A DNA stretch of 64,000 nucleotides from Clostridium sp. (lineage in GTDB: Bacteria > Bacteroidota > Bacteroidia > Bacteroidales > Muribaculaceae): NCBI GenBank assembly GCA_023666615.1, contig JAMPBQ010000001.1, positions 383,612-447,611 on the forward strand. The letters run 5' to 3'. The position numbers were made by a program, and so were the translations under genes. Positions 25,584 through 34,889 of the stretch are shown here, in pieces (the stretch's first letter is position 1; the number at the start of each line of letters is the position of its first letter). The notes beneath the pieces were generated by a model that was given only the letters and a program-made list of their open reading frames with translations, was not told where the DNA came from and made no database searches.

Positions 25584-28500
25584 TGGCGGTTAGGACCTTT
25601 GCGTGGAGGCGGCGTTGGCGCAAGATGCCGTTGGAGGCGAAGATGCAATAGAGCACCGGCACGAAGAGGAGGGTGAGGATTGTGGAGAACGTAAGGCCGC
25701 CAATAACCGCAACGCCCATTGGACGCCACATTTCAGCGCCTTGGCCTGTGCCCACGGCCATGGGCACCATGCCGAGGATTGTTGTGAGGGTGGTCATAAC
25801 TACCGGGCGCAAGCGCGATTTGCAGCCATGGATTACGGCTCTGCGCACTGACATGCCCCTTTCGCGGTTGAGGGTTATGTAGTCGATGAGCACGATGCCG
25901 TTCTTCACCACGATGCCAATGAGCATGATGGCTCCAATCATTGACATAACGTTCAGCGTGTGGCCTGTAAGCCAAAGGATTATGAATATGCCGGAGAAGG
26001 CGAACATAAGCGAAGTCATGATGATGGCGGGATATGTATAGCTTTCAAACTGCGCGGCCATCACAATGTAGACCAATAGGATAATCAGCACAGCCAGCAT
26101 CAGGAGGTCCTTGAATGAGTCTTGCTGGTCCTCGTAGCTGCCGGAAAGCTGTATGGCAATGTCCTGCGGAATGTCCATTTTGTCTATTTCCGCCAGCGAC
26201 TGCTCCACCACTTGGCTCATGGGCACATCTTGCACCACAGTGGAAACGGTGATGATGCGCTCGCGGTCCTTGCGCTCGATTGTGGGCGGGGTGAAGCGTT
26301 CCACCACCTGGCCTACGTCGCGAATGCGCACCGCTTGGCCGGCATTGTTGTAAATCAGGATATTTTCAATGTCTTCGATTGAGGTGCGGTGCTCGGGGGC
26401 GTACATTACCTTGATGTCGTATTCCTCGCCGTCCTCGCGGAAGCGCGATGCCAAGGAGCCGTTGATGCGGTTGCGCAGGGCATTGGCGGCCGTGGAGAGG
26501 TTGAGGCCATACAGGGCAAGCTTTTCGCGGTCGAAGTCTACCTGATACTCAGGCTGGTAGTCGGAACGAGATATGATGATGTCGGCGGTGCCTGGTATGC
26601 CCTCAAGCATCCGCTTCATCTTTTGGGCCACGGAATCGGTTTCTGTAAAGTCATATCCGTAGATTTCATAGTCAATGGTGGTCTGACCGCCCATTGATCC
26701 GCCGCGGTTTCCGCCTACGTTGACCTGCGCCTTTTTGAATTCAGGATAATTCTTGAGGTCCTGGCGCATCAGGGCTGCGATTTCGGTGATGCCGCGGTCG
26801 CGGTCGCCCGGGTCGAGGAGCTTGATGTTCATTGACACGATGTGGCTGCCGTTGTCGCTTAGCGAGGCGAAGGTGTTATCGCTGGAGGCCTGGCCGGTGG
26901 TATAGTTGAGCACCTTGATTTCGGGGTATTTTTCTCTCCACTCTTTCGCGAGCCTTTCGGTGACCTCTTGGGATATTTCCACTCGTGTGCCAATGGGCAG
27001 CTCAAGGTTGACGCCAAGGCGTCCGTCGTCGGCGGTGGGGAAGAACTCAGTGCCCACTTGCTTCATAAGGAAGATGGAGCCAATGAATATGGCTACGCAG
27101 ATGCAGACTGTGGTCCAGCGGTGGCCCACCACCCATGTCACAAGCGAGGCATATCCATTGTCGAAGGCGTCGAGGCCCTTGTTGATTGGAGTGAAGAATA
27201 TCTTGTAGAGCTTGCCGTGGTTGGGATTGCGGCGCAGGAGCTGGCTGCAGAGCATCGGAGTGAGCGAGAGGGCGCATGTGGTGGAGATGATCATCATGAT
27301 GGTCACCATCCATCCGAGCTGTCGGAAGAGGACGCCGGTCATTCCGGTCACAAGGGTAAGCGGGAAGAACACGGCGATGAGGGTGAGGGTGGAGGCAATA
27401 ACCGAGATTGCCACCTCGTTGGTGCCATGCACGGCAGCCTGCTTGGGATCGGAGCCACGCTCTATGTGAGTTGTTACGTTCTCAAGCACCACGATGGCGT
27501 CGTCCACCACCATGCCGATTGAGATTGACAAGGCCGAGAGGGAGACGATGTTGAGGGTGTTTCCGGTCATTGCCAGATATATAAACGAGGCAATGAGCGA
27601 GATGGGGATTGTGATGACGATGATGAGAGTGGCGCGCCAGCGTCCGAGGAAGAAGAATACCACTATCATCACGAAAAGCAGGGCGTAGAGCACAGTCTCA
27701 ACGAGCGAGGCAATGGTGTTGCGTATGTTGTCGCTGGTATCGACTATTATGCCTAGCTTTACGTCAGACGGGAGGCGCTTTTGCAGTGTCGGCAGCATCT
27801 TCAGCACCTGGTTGGATATTTCCACGGAATTGGCGCCGCTCTGCTTTTGGATGATTATCATGGCGCCGCGCTTGCCATCGTTATACGTTTCCTGGGCGCG
27901 CTCTTCGAGTGAATCGTCCACGCGGGCCACGTCACGCAGATAAACGGGTGTGCGCCCGCTGTAGGCCACTACGATATCGCGCATCTGGTCGGCTGAAGTA
28001 AACTCGCCCTGCACGCGCATAGAATATGTGTCGGAGCCAATGTCGAAGGCGCCGCCGGGGATATTCTTGTTTTCCGCCGCAATGATTTGTGAGATCTGCT
28101 CGATTGAGAGGTTGTAGGCCTCCAGGCGGGCGGGATCGGCATATATGTGGATTTCACGCTTGGGGGCGCCGGAGATGGATACAGAGCCCACGCCATTGAT
28201 GCGCGCCAGCGGGTTGGCCACCACGTCATCGAGAATCTTGTATAGTCCCGGCATGCTCTCGTCGGCCTGCGCCGAAAGAAGCACGATGGGAATCATATCG
28301 GTGGAGAACTTGAAGATAATGGGGGTCTCGGCGTCGTCGGGCATTGAGCTGGACACCATATCGAGCTTGTCGCGCACGTCGTTGGTGAGCACGTCGATAT
28401 CCTCGCCGTATTCAAATTCAAGGGTGATCACGGAGATGTTTTCGCGGCTTTTTGAGGTGATGTGCTTGAGATTCTCGACCGAGTTGAGCACATTCTCAAG

Positions 28501-28698
28501 CGGACGCGTCACATTTTGCTCTATGTCCTGAGCCGAGGCGCCTTGATAGGTGGTCATCACCATCAGGGTATTGGTCTCTATGTCGGGATAGAGGTCGATA
28601 GGTAGGGTTGAAAGGGAGAAAAGGCCCATGATCACTACAGCCACAAAGCATAGCGTGGTCATAATCGGGCGCTTCACCGCGCTGCCGTATAAGCTCAT
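25573..28698 (-). CDS. RND-family efflux transporter permease (AcrB/HAE1 type)
   Basis: This 1041-residue proton-driven inner-membrane pump has twelve predicted membrane segments in two halves, each with a large periplasmic loop. Hallmarks are the N-terminal RPIMTTLCFVAVVIMG and PIDLYPDIETNT, the TM4 SISIGMVVDDAIVVLEN with the proton-relay Asp pair, and the second-half GAIMLIGIVVKNGIVLID. The class is HAE1-like, widespread in Bacteroidetes, and may export drugs, bile acids or lipids. It lies between the adaptor gene and the P-II-like gene in one operon. Confidence 0.96.
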   Translation of the reverse strand: MSLYGSAVKRPIMTTLCFVAVVIMGLFSLSTLPIDLYPDIETNTLMVMTTYQGASAQDIEQNVTRPLENVLNSVENLKHITSKSRENISVITLEFEYGEDIDVLTNDVRDKLDMVSSSMPDDAETPIIFKFSTDMIPIVLLSAQADESMPGLYKILDDVVANPLARINGVGSVSISGAPKREIHIYADPARLEAYNLSIEQISQIIAAENKNIPGGAFDIGSDTYSMRVQGEFTSADQMRDIVVAYSGRTPVYLRDVARVDDSLEERAQETYNDGKRGAMIIIQKQSGANSVEISNQVLKMLPTLQKRLPSDVKLGIIVDTSDNIRNTIASLVETVLYALLFVMIVVFFFLGRWRATLIIVITIPISLIASFIYLAMTGNTLNIVSLSALSISIGMVVDDAIVVLENVTTHIERGSDPKQAAVHGTNEVAISVIASTLTLIAVFFPLTLVTGMTGVLFRQLGWMVTIMMIISTTCALSLTPMLCSQLLRRNPNHGKLYKIFFTPINKGLDAFDNGYASLVTWVVGHRWTTVCICVAIFIGSIFLMKQVGTEFFPTADDGRLGVNLELPIGTRVEISQEVTERLAKEWREKYPEIKVLNYTTGQASSDNTFASLSDNGSHIVSMNIKLLDPGDRDRGITEIAALMRQDLKNYPEFKKAQVNVGGNRGGSMGGQTTIDYEIYGYDFTETDSVAQKMKRMLEGIPGTADIIISRSDYQPEYQVDFDREKLALYGLNLSTAANALRNRINGSLASRFREDGEEYDIKVMYAPEHRTSIEDIENILIYNNAGQAVRIRDVGQVVERFTPPTIERKDRERIITVSTVVQDVPMSQVVEQSLAEIDKMDIPQDIAIQLSGSYEDQQDSFKDLLMLAVLIILLVYIVMAAQFESYTYPAIIMTSLMFAFSGIFIILWLTGHTLNVMSMIGAIMLIGIVVKNGIVLIDYITLNRERGMSVRRAVIHGCKSRLRPVVMTTLTTILGMVPMAVGTGQGAEMWRPMGVAVIGGLTFSTILTLLFVPVLYCIFASNGILRQRRLHAKVLTAKKN

Positions 28699-28709
28699 GG
28701 TTTAATATA

Positions 28710-28770
28710 AAGTATGAAGGATAAAGTATAAAGTATTAAGTATTAAGTATGAAGTATGAAGTATGAAGTA
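28710..28770. repeat. Intergenic AAGTATG/AAGTATT 7-bp repeats
   Basis: The spacer between the adaptor and RND permease genes contains successive 7-bp units AAGTATT, AAGTATT, AAGTATG, AAGTATG, AAGTATG, preceded by related AAGTATGAAGG and ATAAAGTATAAAG. It lies inside the operon. Confidence 0.88.
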
Positions 28771-28804
28771 GTATGAAGTCTAAAGACCAAAGACTAAAAA
28801 CTAA

Positions 28805-29827
28805 TCACTTTCTAATCACTTCCACGGCCACGCCGTCGGCAAGGCGGCTTTGGCCGGATATTACCACAGAATCGCCATCTTCAATGCCGGAAATAAGCTC
28901 ATAGCTGTCGCCAAGGCGTTGGCCGAGCTCCACTTTGTTGTATGAGACTGTGCCATCGGGGTGATAGGCGTAAACGTACTTGTTGCCTGAACCGGACTGC
29001 TTTACTATGGCGCGGTCGGGCACAACGACGTTGCGTTGCGTGCCAAGGTCCATGTTGACTCTGGCGAACATGCCCGGCAGGATTTGCCCTTTAGGGTTGG
29101 AAATTAGGATTTCGCTCTTGAATGTGCGGGTGGCGGGGTCGACAGTGGGGTATATTCTAGCGATTTTGCCGCCGTATTCCTCGCCGGGAAGGGCGTCGAA
29201 AACCACTGTCACCGGCTTTCCGGGCTGCACAAGGGTGAGGTCATTTTCGGTAACATTTATTATAACCTTTACTTGCGGGATGATTTGGCCAACGGTGAGC
29301 ACAGGCAGATTGCCGGTCATGTCGCCCGGGTCGTAATTTCGCGCGGTAACCACGCCGTTGATTGGGGATGTGAGCACGGTGTTTTCCTCCAGATTGGCGT
29401 ATTGTGTCTTTAGGGCGTCAAGCTGGGCTTTCATTTGGTCAACGCTCTGCTGCGTGCCGGCGCCAATGTTAAGGAGCTGCACTGCGCGGTCATATTCGCG
29501 CTGGGTGTTGTCAAGGTTCACCTTTACCTGGTCGATGCTGGCTCGGTCCAAAGTCACCAGCACTTGCCCTTTGCGCACCTGGTCGCCTACCTCCACGTTA
29601 ATTTTCTTTATGCGGTTTGGGGTTGACGGCGCAATGTTATTGGTGTTATCGGCCTCAACGTTGGCCGTGTAGGACTTCTTTCGTGGCACGTCCTGGCTGT
29701 AGGCTGCCGCCAATTCCACACGCGGCAGTTCCTCTTCAACAACAGTTGTGGATGTTTCGTCTTTGCCGGAGCATGAGCTGAAGGCGATGGCCAGCGACAT
29801 GGCTGCAAGTGCGGGGAGGTATTTCAT
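28805..29827 (-). CDS. RND efflux periplasmic adaptor, lipoprotein
   Basis: This 340-residue membrane-fusion protein begins at the ATG at 29827 (MKYLPALAAMS) with lipobox FSSC, so it is lipid-anchored in the inner membrane. The lipoyl halves (IKKINVEVGDQVRKGQVL; LTSPINGVVTARNYDPGD) flank a short helical hairpin. Beta-barrel and membrane-proximal domains follow. It connects the AcrB-like pump to TolC. It follows the TolC gene by ~120 bp of AATTCATAATGC-type repeats and precedes the pump gene. Confidence 0.94.
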   Translation of the reverse strand: MKYLPALAAMSLAIAFSSCSGKDETSTTVVEEELPRVELAAAYSQDVPRKKSYTANVEADNTNNIAPSTPNRIKKINVEVGDQVRKGQVLVTLDRASIDQVKVNLDNTQREYDRAVQLLNIGAGTQQSVDQMKAQLDALKTQYANLEENTVLTSPINGVVTARNYDPGDMTGNLPVLTVGQIIPQVKVIINVTENDLTLVQPGKPVTVVFDALPGEEYGGKIARIYPTVDPATRTFKSEILISNPKGQILPGMFARVNMDLGTQRNVVVPDRAIVKQSGSGNKYVYAYHPDGTVSYNKVELGQRLGDSYELISGIEDGDSVVISGQSRLADGVAVEVIRK

Positions 29828-29843
29828 TTTAGTTCTTTTAGTT

Positions 29844-29905
29844 AATTCATAATTTATAATGCACAATTAACAATGCGCAATTCATAATGCATAATTCATA
29901 ATTTT
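29844..29905. repeat. Intergenic AATTCATAATGC word repeats
   Basis: AATTCATAATTTATAATGC, ACAATTAACAATGC, GCAATTCATAATGC and ATAATTCATAATTTT follow each other. The unit matches the 14-bp repeat at 7308-7349, 22 kb away. Confidence 0.85.
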
Positions 29906-29945
29906 AAATTTTTGGTTTACAATGAATTATGTGGAATTGTTTTTG

Positions 29946-31352
29946 TCAATATTCCAGTTTGGCTGTGCCGCGCAATAGTTCGAGCTCGCTTTGGGCCACG
30001 AGGTAGTTGTATATGGCCTGGATGTATGTGAGGCGGCTTTGCGTAAGCGCCAACTCGGAATCGCGAAGGTCGAGATAAGATGTGGCGCCAATGGCAAAGC
30101 TTTGCTCTTGGATGTCGTGGGCTCGCTGGGCCTCCTTGACGCTTTCAGAGCAAGAGGCTATCTGCTCCACATTCACCTTGATGTTGTCGATGGCCAAATC
30201 CACCTGCATTGAAACGGTGCGCTCAAGGTTTTCCCGCTGCCATTTCATCTCCTCTACCTGCAGGCGCGCTTGCTTAATCTTGCTGTAGCGGCTGCCACCT
30301 GTAAGGAGGGGCACCGACAGGGTGAGGCCTGCTGACGAATAGGGCGTCCATCGGAAATTGCGGAATGGAGAGCCGTTTGACATTGACGTCCAGCTATAGT
30401 TGGCGTTTGCCGAAAGGGTGGGATAAAGCGACGCATATTGCACTTTCAGGGCCCTTTCCAATTGGCGTGTCTGTATGTCGTTTAAAATCAATGAAGAGTT
30501 TGAGGCGTAGTCGCCGCTGAGGTCAAGAAGGTCGGAATACATTGTGGATTCGTATTCCTTTAGCTCTCCGCGTATGGAGAATGGGCTGTTGGTGTCCATG
30601 CCCATGAGTATGGCAAGTTGCAGGCGCGCCTGCTTGATGGCAATGTCGGCCTGCATCAGCTGAGGCTCGATATTCTTCATGGCCACTGATGTGCGGAGCA
30701 CTTCATAGTCGCTGGCGGCGCCGGCGGCATGCTTTTTGGTGTAAATCTCGTTTGTGAGGGCGGCCATGTCGTAGCTTTCCTGCATCACCTTGCGGGAATC
30801 TTCGGCAAGCATTAGTGAATAATACGCATTCTTCACTTGATTTACGAGATCGAGCTTTGATGCGCGGCTTTGCTCCACTGCCTGCAGGATTTGGCTGTCG
30901 GAGAGCTTGAGGGATGCCCACAGCTGCGGAGCAATGAGAGGCATCGAAGCAGAGAATCCAACTTGATAGGAGTTGTCAAGGCCCACTTTTATTCCTCCTC
31001 CGCCGCTTGAGGCGCGTGAAGAACCGGCGCGCGAAGTGGCCGGTGCGTCTTCGCCTCCTTCGGCGGCGTCGCCGCCGAATCCGTCCATATTCATGTACAT
31101 CACTTGCTTGGCCAGCATGCGGTTGTATGTGCCGCTGAATGAGGCCTGAGGCAAAAGGCCCGAAAGCGTCTCAATCTTGGAATAGTCCATGCGCTTGATC
31201 TCCATATCCGCCACCTTTACGGTGGGGTTTTCGCTCAGGGCTATGCGCAGGCAATCGTCGAGCGTCAAGGTGAGGCCAGCATTTGGATTTTCTTGAGAGA
31301 AGCACAGCGCCGGGCATAATGCAATCAAAAATAAAATCAGGGTTTTATTCAT
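29946..31352 (-). CDS. TolC-family outer-membrane efflux protein
   Basis: This 468-residue protein has a signal peptide ending in LCFSQ and the TolC duplicated helical-barrel layout, with LDDCLRIALSENPTVK at the mature start and an ASLKLSDSQILQAVEQS helix. A Gly/Ser/Ala-rich insertion (residues ~97-118) lies in the first half and is probably a surface loop. It is the first gene of the four-gene RND operon and should form the outer-membrane duct for that pump. A -7 box (TAACTTTG, minus strand, 31392-31399) lies 40 bp upstream. Confidence 0.93.
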   Translation of the reverse strand: MNKTLILFLIALCPALCFSQENPNAGLTLTLDDCLRIALSENPTVKVADMEIKRMDYSKIETLSGLLPQASFSGTYNRMLAKQVMYMNMDGFGGDAAEGGEDAPATSRAGSSRASSGGGGIKVGLDNSYQVGFSASMPLIAPQLWASLKLSDSQILQAVEQSRASKLDLVNQVKNAYYSLMLAEDSRKVMQESYDMAALTNEIYTKKHAAGAASDYEVLRTSVAMKNIEPQLMQADIAIKQARLQLAILMGMDTNSPFSIRGELKEYESTMYSDLLDLSGDYASNSSLILNDIQTRQLERALKVQYASLYPTLSANANYSWTSMSNGSPFRNFRWTPYSSAGLTLSVPLLTGGSRYSKIKQARLQVEEMKWQRENLERTVSMQVDLAIDNIKVNVEQIASCSESVKEAQRAHDIQEQSFAIGATSYLDLRDSELALTQSRLTYIQAIYNYLVAQSELELLRGTAKLEY

Positions 31353-31391
31353 CTATTGGAATTACTTTTTAAGCTTATGGAAAATTCAAAA

Positions 31392-31399
31392 CAAAGTTA
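31392..31399 (-). promoter_or_regulatory. -7 promoter box of the RND efflux operon
   Basis: The minus strand reads TAACTTTG. A TTTG at 31423-31426 is 23 bp upstream, longer than the usual ~20, so the -33 assignment is weak. Confidence 0.5.
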
Positions 31400-31540
31400 C
31401 GGAAAATCTTACACTTGCTATGCAAAACAATCTAAAATACTCCCATTCTTCCAATTTAATGGAATATTTGGCCAATTCGCGGAGTTTGTTTTCAGGGAAC
31501 GCAGGTATAAAAATCAGGTTGGCTAGGCTTTGGCTGCGGA

Positions 31541-31573
31541 AAAAACAAAAGGCGCGCATTTTTGCGCGCCTTT
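31541..31573 (-). terminator. Intrinsic terminator of the M23/LysM peptidase gene
   Basis: AAAGGCGCGC and GCGCGCCTTT form a 10-bp stem around ATTTTT. The minus strand continues with TGTTTTTT. It lies ~20 bp after the stop. Confidence 0.88.
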
Positions 31574-31594
31574 AGGCTTTATCTTTTCTATAGG

Positions 31595-32575
31595 TCAACG
31601 TACTCTCAATCTTTGCTTGGGCTTGAGGGTTGTGGTCCTTGAAATATTGTTTAGTCGGCAAAGTGCGTTTACGGTTGTGCCGTTCTTCTGCGCAATCTTG
31701 CTCAGGCTGTCTCCACTCTTTACATAATAGTATTTGGAGTCCTTCGAACTTGAGGTTTTGCTAGAAGTCTTCGTGTTGCTGTACACGATTGGATGCGCCT
31801 TGCGGTACGCATTGGCGTATTCGGCATTTGCCTTTGCGTCATAGCGGCTGCCGTTTTGATAAGTCTTCTTGTCAAAAGTGAACTTATCATCATATACAGT
31901 CTGGTTCGGGAAATCGAAGATGGCCGTGGGGTTGATGGCATATCCCATATATCGCGTCTCAAAATGGAGGTGCGGGCCGGTGCTGCGTCCGGTGTTGCCG
32001 CCGAGGGCTATGGGGTCGCCCGCCTTAACGTACTGGTCCGGCTCAACGAGGAATTTGGAAAGGTGGCCATATACGGTTTCAAGATCGTTGGTGTGGCGGA
32101 TCACCACGTAGTATCCGTAGCCGCGGCGCTCGAAATTTGTGATGCGCACCCTGCCGTCGAAGGCTGCGCGCACGGTGTCGCCGATGTTCAGCTTAAGGTC
32201 AACGCCCTTGTGCTGGCGGCGGAAACGTTTGCGGTAGCCGTAGGGGGAGGTGATGTATCCGGGATGCGGCATGCAGAACTTTGAAACGTCGATCACCGCG
32301 GTTTGCGGCACGTCAACGCCGGCGTAGCAATTTACGAGCTTGCTGTCCCACCCTTCGGTGTAAATGTCAAGCTCCGGCTCCTCCTCATCGGCGAAGTCGA
32401 TGTAATTGTTTACGTCAAGTGGTATTTGGTCGGTCATCATCTCTTGGTGGGCAAGGAGGTCAGCGTTTTGCTGGCTGTGCTGCCCAGGGAGACGGTATGT
32501 AGGCTCCTGCGCCTGCGCAAACATTGCAGACAGGCCAATCGCCAAAATGGAAATGATTGTTTTTGAAAGCTGCAT
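31595..32575 (-). CDS. Secreted M23 peptidoglycan endopeptidase with LysM domain
   Basis: This 326-residue protein has a signal peptide ending in MFAQAQ. The M23 domain (~115-225) contains the zinc ligands in HKGVDLKL and HLHFE, with YGHLSKF between. A C-terminal LysM module (YYVKSGDSLSKIA...) at ~280-325 binds glycan strands. M23 enzymes cut peptide cross-links in the periplasm during cell growth or division. A basic linker lies between the two domains. It is a single gene with its own terminator. Confidence 0.93.
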   Translation of the reverse strand: MQLSKTIISILAIGLSAMFAQAQEPTYRLPGQHSQQNADLLAHQEMMTDQIPLDVNNYIDFADEEEPELDIYTEGWDSKLVNCYAGVDVPQTAVIDVSKFCMPHPGYITSPYGYRKRFRRQHKGVDLKLNIGDTVRAAFDGRVRITNFERRGYGYYVVIRHTNDLETVYGHLSKFLVEPDQYVKAGDPIALGGNTGRSTGPHLHFETRYMGYAINPTAIFDFPNQTVYDDKFTFDKKTYQNGSRYDAKANAEYANAYRKAHPIVYSNTKTSSKTSSSKDSKYYYVKSGDSLSKIAQKNGTTVNALCRLNNISRTTTLKPKQRLRVR

Positions 32576-32628
32576 TTTATATTGTTTAGGCCATCGCGCC
32601 CTGGCGGCCGCGATGGCAATCCGTTTAA

Positions 32629-33093
32629 TCAGTTACGCTCATCCGGCGCATAGATTGAGGGGAAAGTGATTGGATCGTATTCAAAGATTTCTTCCGGCTT
32701 GAAGAAGCGGTTGATTTCAATCACAGCGTTCTCGGGGGAATCCGATGCGTGGATGATGTTTTCCTGCCCGCTCATGCCAAAGTCGCCGCGGATGGTGCCG
32801 GGGGCTGCGGCGCGGCTGTTTGTGGCGCCGGTCATTGCGCGCACCACCGCCACCACGTCCTTGCCCTTCAGACACATCACAATCACCGGGGTAGCCATCA
32901 TAGACTTCACCAAAGTGGGGAAGAATGGGCGGTCCACCAGGTGGGCGTAATGCTCACGGAGGATGCTCTCATCGAGCTGCATCATCTTGATGCCTGCCAC
33001 AGTCAGGCCTTTTTGCTGAAAGCGGTCGATCACCTTGCCTATGAGGGCGCGTTGGATTGTTGACGGCTTGAGGATTATGAGAGTCTTTTCCAT
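32629..33093 (-). CDS. ndk: Nucleoside-diphosphate kinase
   Basis: This 154-residue cytosolic enzyme transfers the terminal phosphate between nucleoside triphosphates and diphosphates. The start MEKTLIILKPSTIQR is characteristic, and the phosphoryl-acceptor His lies in NIIHASDSPENA. VVRAMTGATNSRAAAPGTIR forms the nucleotide contact region. The length is ordinary for Bacteroidetes. It is a single gene with a good promoter at 33136-33166. Confidence 0.97.
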   Translation of the reverse strand: MEKTLIILKPSTIQRALIGKVIDRFQQKGLTVAGIKMMQLDESILREHYAHLVDRPFFPTLVKSMMATPVIVMCLKGKDVVAVVRAMTGATNSRAAAPGTIRGDFGMSGQENIIHASDSPENAVIEINRFFKPEEIFEYDPITFPSIYAPDERN

Positions 33094-33135
33094 GATTTCT
33101 TTGATTTATGGGGGCTGGTTTTTCTATATCGGTCA

Positions 33136-33166
33136 CAAAATTAGCGATTTTTGAAAAAATTTCAAA
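33136..33166 (-). promoter_or_regulatory. Promoter of ndk
   Basis: The minus strand reads TTTG (33163-33166), a 19-bp spacer, and TAATTTTG (33136-33143), fitting both Bacteroidetes boxes. The start codon lies ~40 bp downstream. Confidence 0.75.
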
Positions 33167-33299
33167 GCAAAGCGCCCGAAAAAAAGCGCTAAAAAATGAG
33201 GAATATTATTCAAACATAGTGTAAGTTGATGAAAATCAATAAGAATGCACCTGCGCAAAATAATGCCAATCAAAAAACAGCGATTTCCCCGCGCGCAGA

Positions 33300-33331
33300 T
33301 TTGGAAAATTCGGATAAAAGCCTTAACTTTG
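33300..33331 (+). promoter_or_regulatory. Promoter of tRNA-Pro
   Basis: TTTG (33300-33303), a 20-bp spacer and TAACTTTG (33324-33331) match the consensus exactly. The mature tRNA begins 12 bp after the -7 box. Confidence 0.85.
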
Positions 33332-33342
33332 CCCTCGGAAAT

Positions 33343-33416
33343 CGGGGCGTAGCGCAGTCCGGTAGCGCGCCTGGTTTGGGACCAGGTGGTCGCAGGTTCG
33401 AATCCTGTCACCCCGA
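33343..33416 (+). tRNA. tRNA-Pro (UGG)
   Basis: CGGGGCG pairs with CACCCCG as the acceptor stem, with one C6-A67 mismatch. The anticodon stem CCTGG/CCAGG encloses TTTGGGA with anticodon TGG. The T-arm is GCAGG-TTCGAAT-CCTGT. CCA is not encoded. Confidence 0.95.
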
Positions 33417-33630
33417 CTTTTTGAAATGTGGCTTTGCGGTCACATTTTTTTTGTAAATGTCCCATATATTTTGGAGGATTATGAAGACTTGGGGAGGGCG
33501 GAGCGAACATTTTTGGAGGGGGCATTGTTTGATATTGTGAAGAGCGGCGAAAATGGCCGCCTCAATCTATCGCCCGCTTCAACCGGGCGCGCTATAAAAA
33601 ACACATGTTTATCATCTAATTTATTTGAGA

Positions 33631-34776
33631 ATGATGAAAAGCTTTATCTTAGCGGCTGCCTGCGCAGCCTGCGCACTATCAGCATCGGCACAGTACGCCG
33701 AAGGTCCTCGCTTCTGCGACAATTGGTCGCTCGGAGTACAGGGTGGTGTCGCAACACCTCTTACCCACAATCCGTTCTTTAAATCAATGCGCCCTGTTGT
33801 AGGACTGCAAGTTAAAAAGCAGCTGACTCCCGTGTTCGGAATCGGCGCCGAGGGATATTTTGGCATCAACACATCGTCGTGGAAGGGACGCACCCACAGC
33901 AGCACGGTGTTTGATGACTCTTATGTAGGCCTGTATGGCACGGCCGACCTCTTCAACCTCTTCGGGGGCTACGACGGCACCGTGCGCCCGTTCACCATTG
34001 AGGCTGTGGCAGGCGCCGGATGGGGTCACATGTATGAGACGGCCATACCCGACCACAACTATTTCGGCACACGCGTTGGCTTGAATTTCAACTTCAACGT
34101 GAGCGACTATGTCACAATCAATGTCAGCCCGTCTGTCTACTATGACATGAGCGATGGCGGCGCGGCTCAGAGCTCGGCATCCTACAATGCCAACCGCGCG
34201 ACCTTCAACCTCATGGCAGGTGTCACCTACCATTTCGGCGGAAATGGATTCAAGGTTGTCCGCCCCTATGACCAGGCTGAAATCGACGCCCTGAACGGCC
34301 AAATCAATGACCTGCGCGCCGCCACTCTGGCCGCAACGCAGGCTAACGCAGCCCTCCAGGACGAAAACGCAGTGCTTGCCGCCCAGGTAGTGGCTCTGCA
34401 GAACGCCCCCGTGCCCGTAGTCAAGGAGGTTCAGGAGAACAATTTCCTGCAGACCGTGCGCTATGTCTTCTACAAGATTGGTTCTTCTACGATTACCGCC
34501 GACCAGAAGCCTAACGTAGAGATGATAGCCGATTACCTGAAGGATCACCCCAAGGCTACCCTCGTAGTGAAGGGCTATGCATCGCAGGACGGCAATCCAG
34601 AATTCAACGAGAAACTGGCTCAGAGGCGCGCTGAATCCGTAAAGAACATGCTGGTGAAGACCTATAAGATCAGCGCTGACCGCATCGACGCGCAAGGCGA
34701 GGGCATCGGCCACATGTTTGACCAGGAATCTTGGAACCGCGTAAGCATTTGCATCATCAACGCTGACGAAAAGTAA
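33631..34776 (+). CDS. OmpA-family outer-membrane protein
   Basis: This 381-residue protein has a signal peptide ending in ALSASAQ, then an N-terminal eight-stranded-barrel-like region (~25-205) with Bacteroidetes OmpA features. A short Ala/Gln-rich coiled coil (DLRAATLAATQANAALQDE, ~225-270) leads into the C-terminal OmpA-like peptidoglycan-binding domain (VVKGYASQDG, NEKLAQRRAESV). It anchors the outer membrane to the wall. I chose the ATG at 33631 over a TTG at 33625. Codon use favours C-ending codons, as in highly expressed genes. A strong terminator follows. Confidence 0.93.
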   Translation: MMKSFILAAACAACALSASAQYAEGPRFCDNWSLGVQGGVATPLTHNPFFKSMRPVVGLQVKKQLTPVFGIGAEGYFGINTSSWKGRTHSSTVFDDSYVGLYGTADLFNLFGGYDGTVRPFTIEAVAGAGWGHMYETAIPDHNYFGTRVGLNFNFNVSDYVTINVSPSVYYDMSDGGAAQSSASYNANRATFNLMAGVTYHFGGNGFKVVRPYDQAEIDALNGQINDLRAATLAATQANAALQDENAVLAAQVVALQNAPVPVVKEVQENNFLQTVRYVFYKIGSSTITADQKPNVEMIADYLKDHPKATLVVKGYASQDGNPEFNEKLAQRRAESVKNMLVKTYKISADRIDAQGEGIGHMFDQESWNRVSICIINADEK

Positions 34777-34802
34777 CGCGCTCCGACTGTAAAGAATACA
34801 AG

Positions 34803-34839
34803 AGGGGAGGCTGCCCAAGCAGCCTCCCCTCCTTTTTTG
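34803..34839 (+). terminator. Intrinsic terminator of the OmpA-family gene
   Basis: AGGGGAGGCTGC and GCAGCCTCCCCT form a perfect 12-bp stem around CCAA, followed by CCTTTTTT. It starts 26 bp after the stop. Confidence 0.95.
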
Positions 34840-34889
34840 CGGCCAGTCCGCAGCCTGCGGGGATCGCAGGCCGGATGAAATCGGCTAAA

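Noticed and set aside
33784-34818. 344-codon minus-strand ORF opposite the OmpA-family gene
   Set aside because: It is an antisense frame of a highly codon-biased gene and also runs over its terminator.
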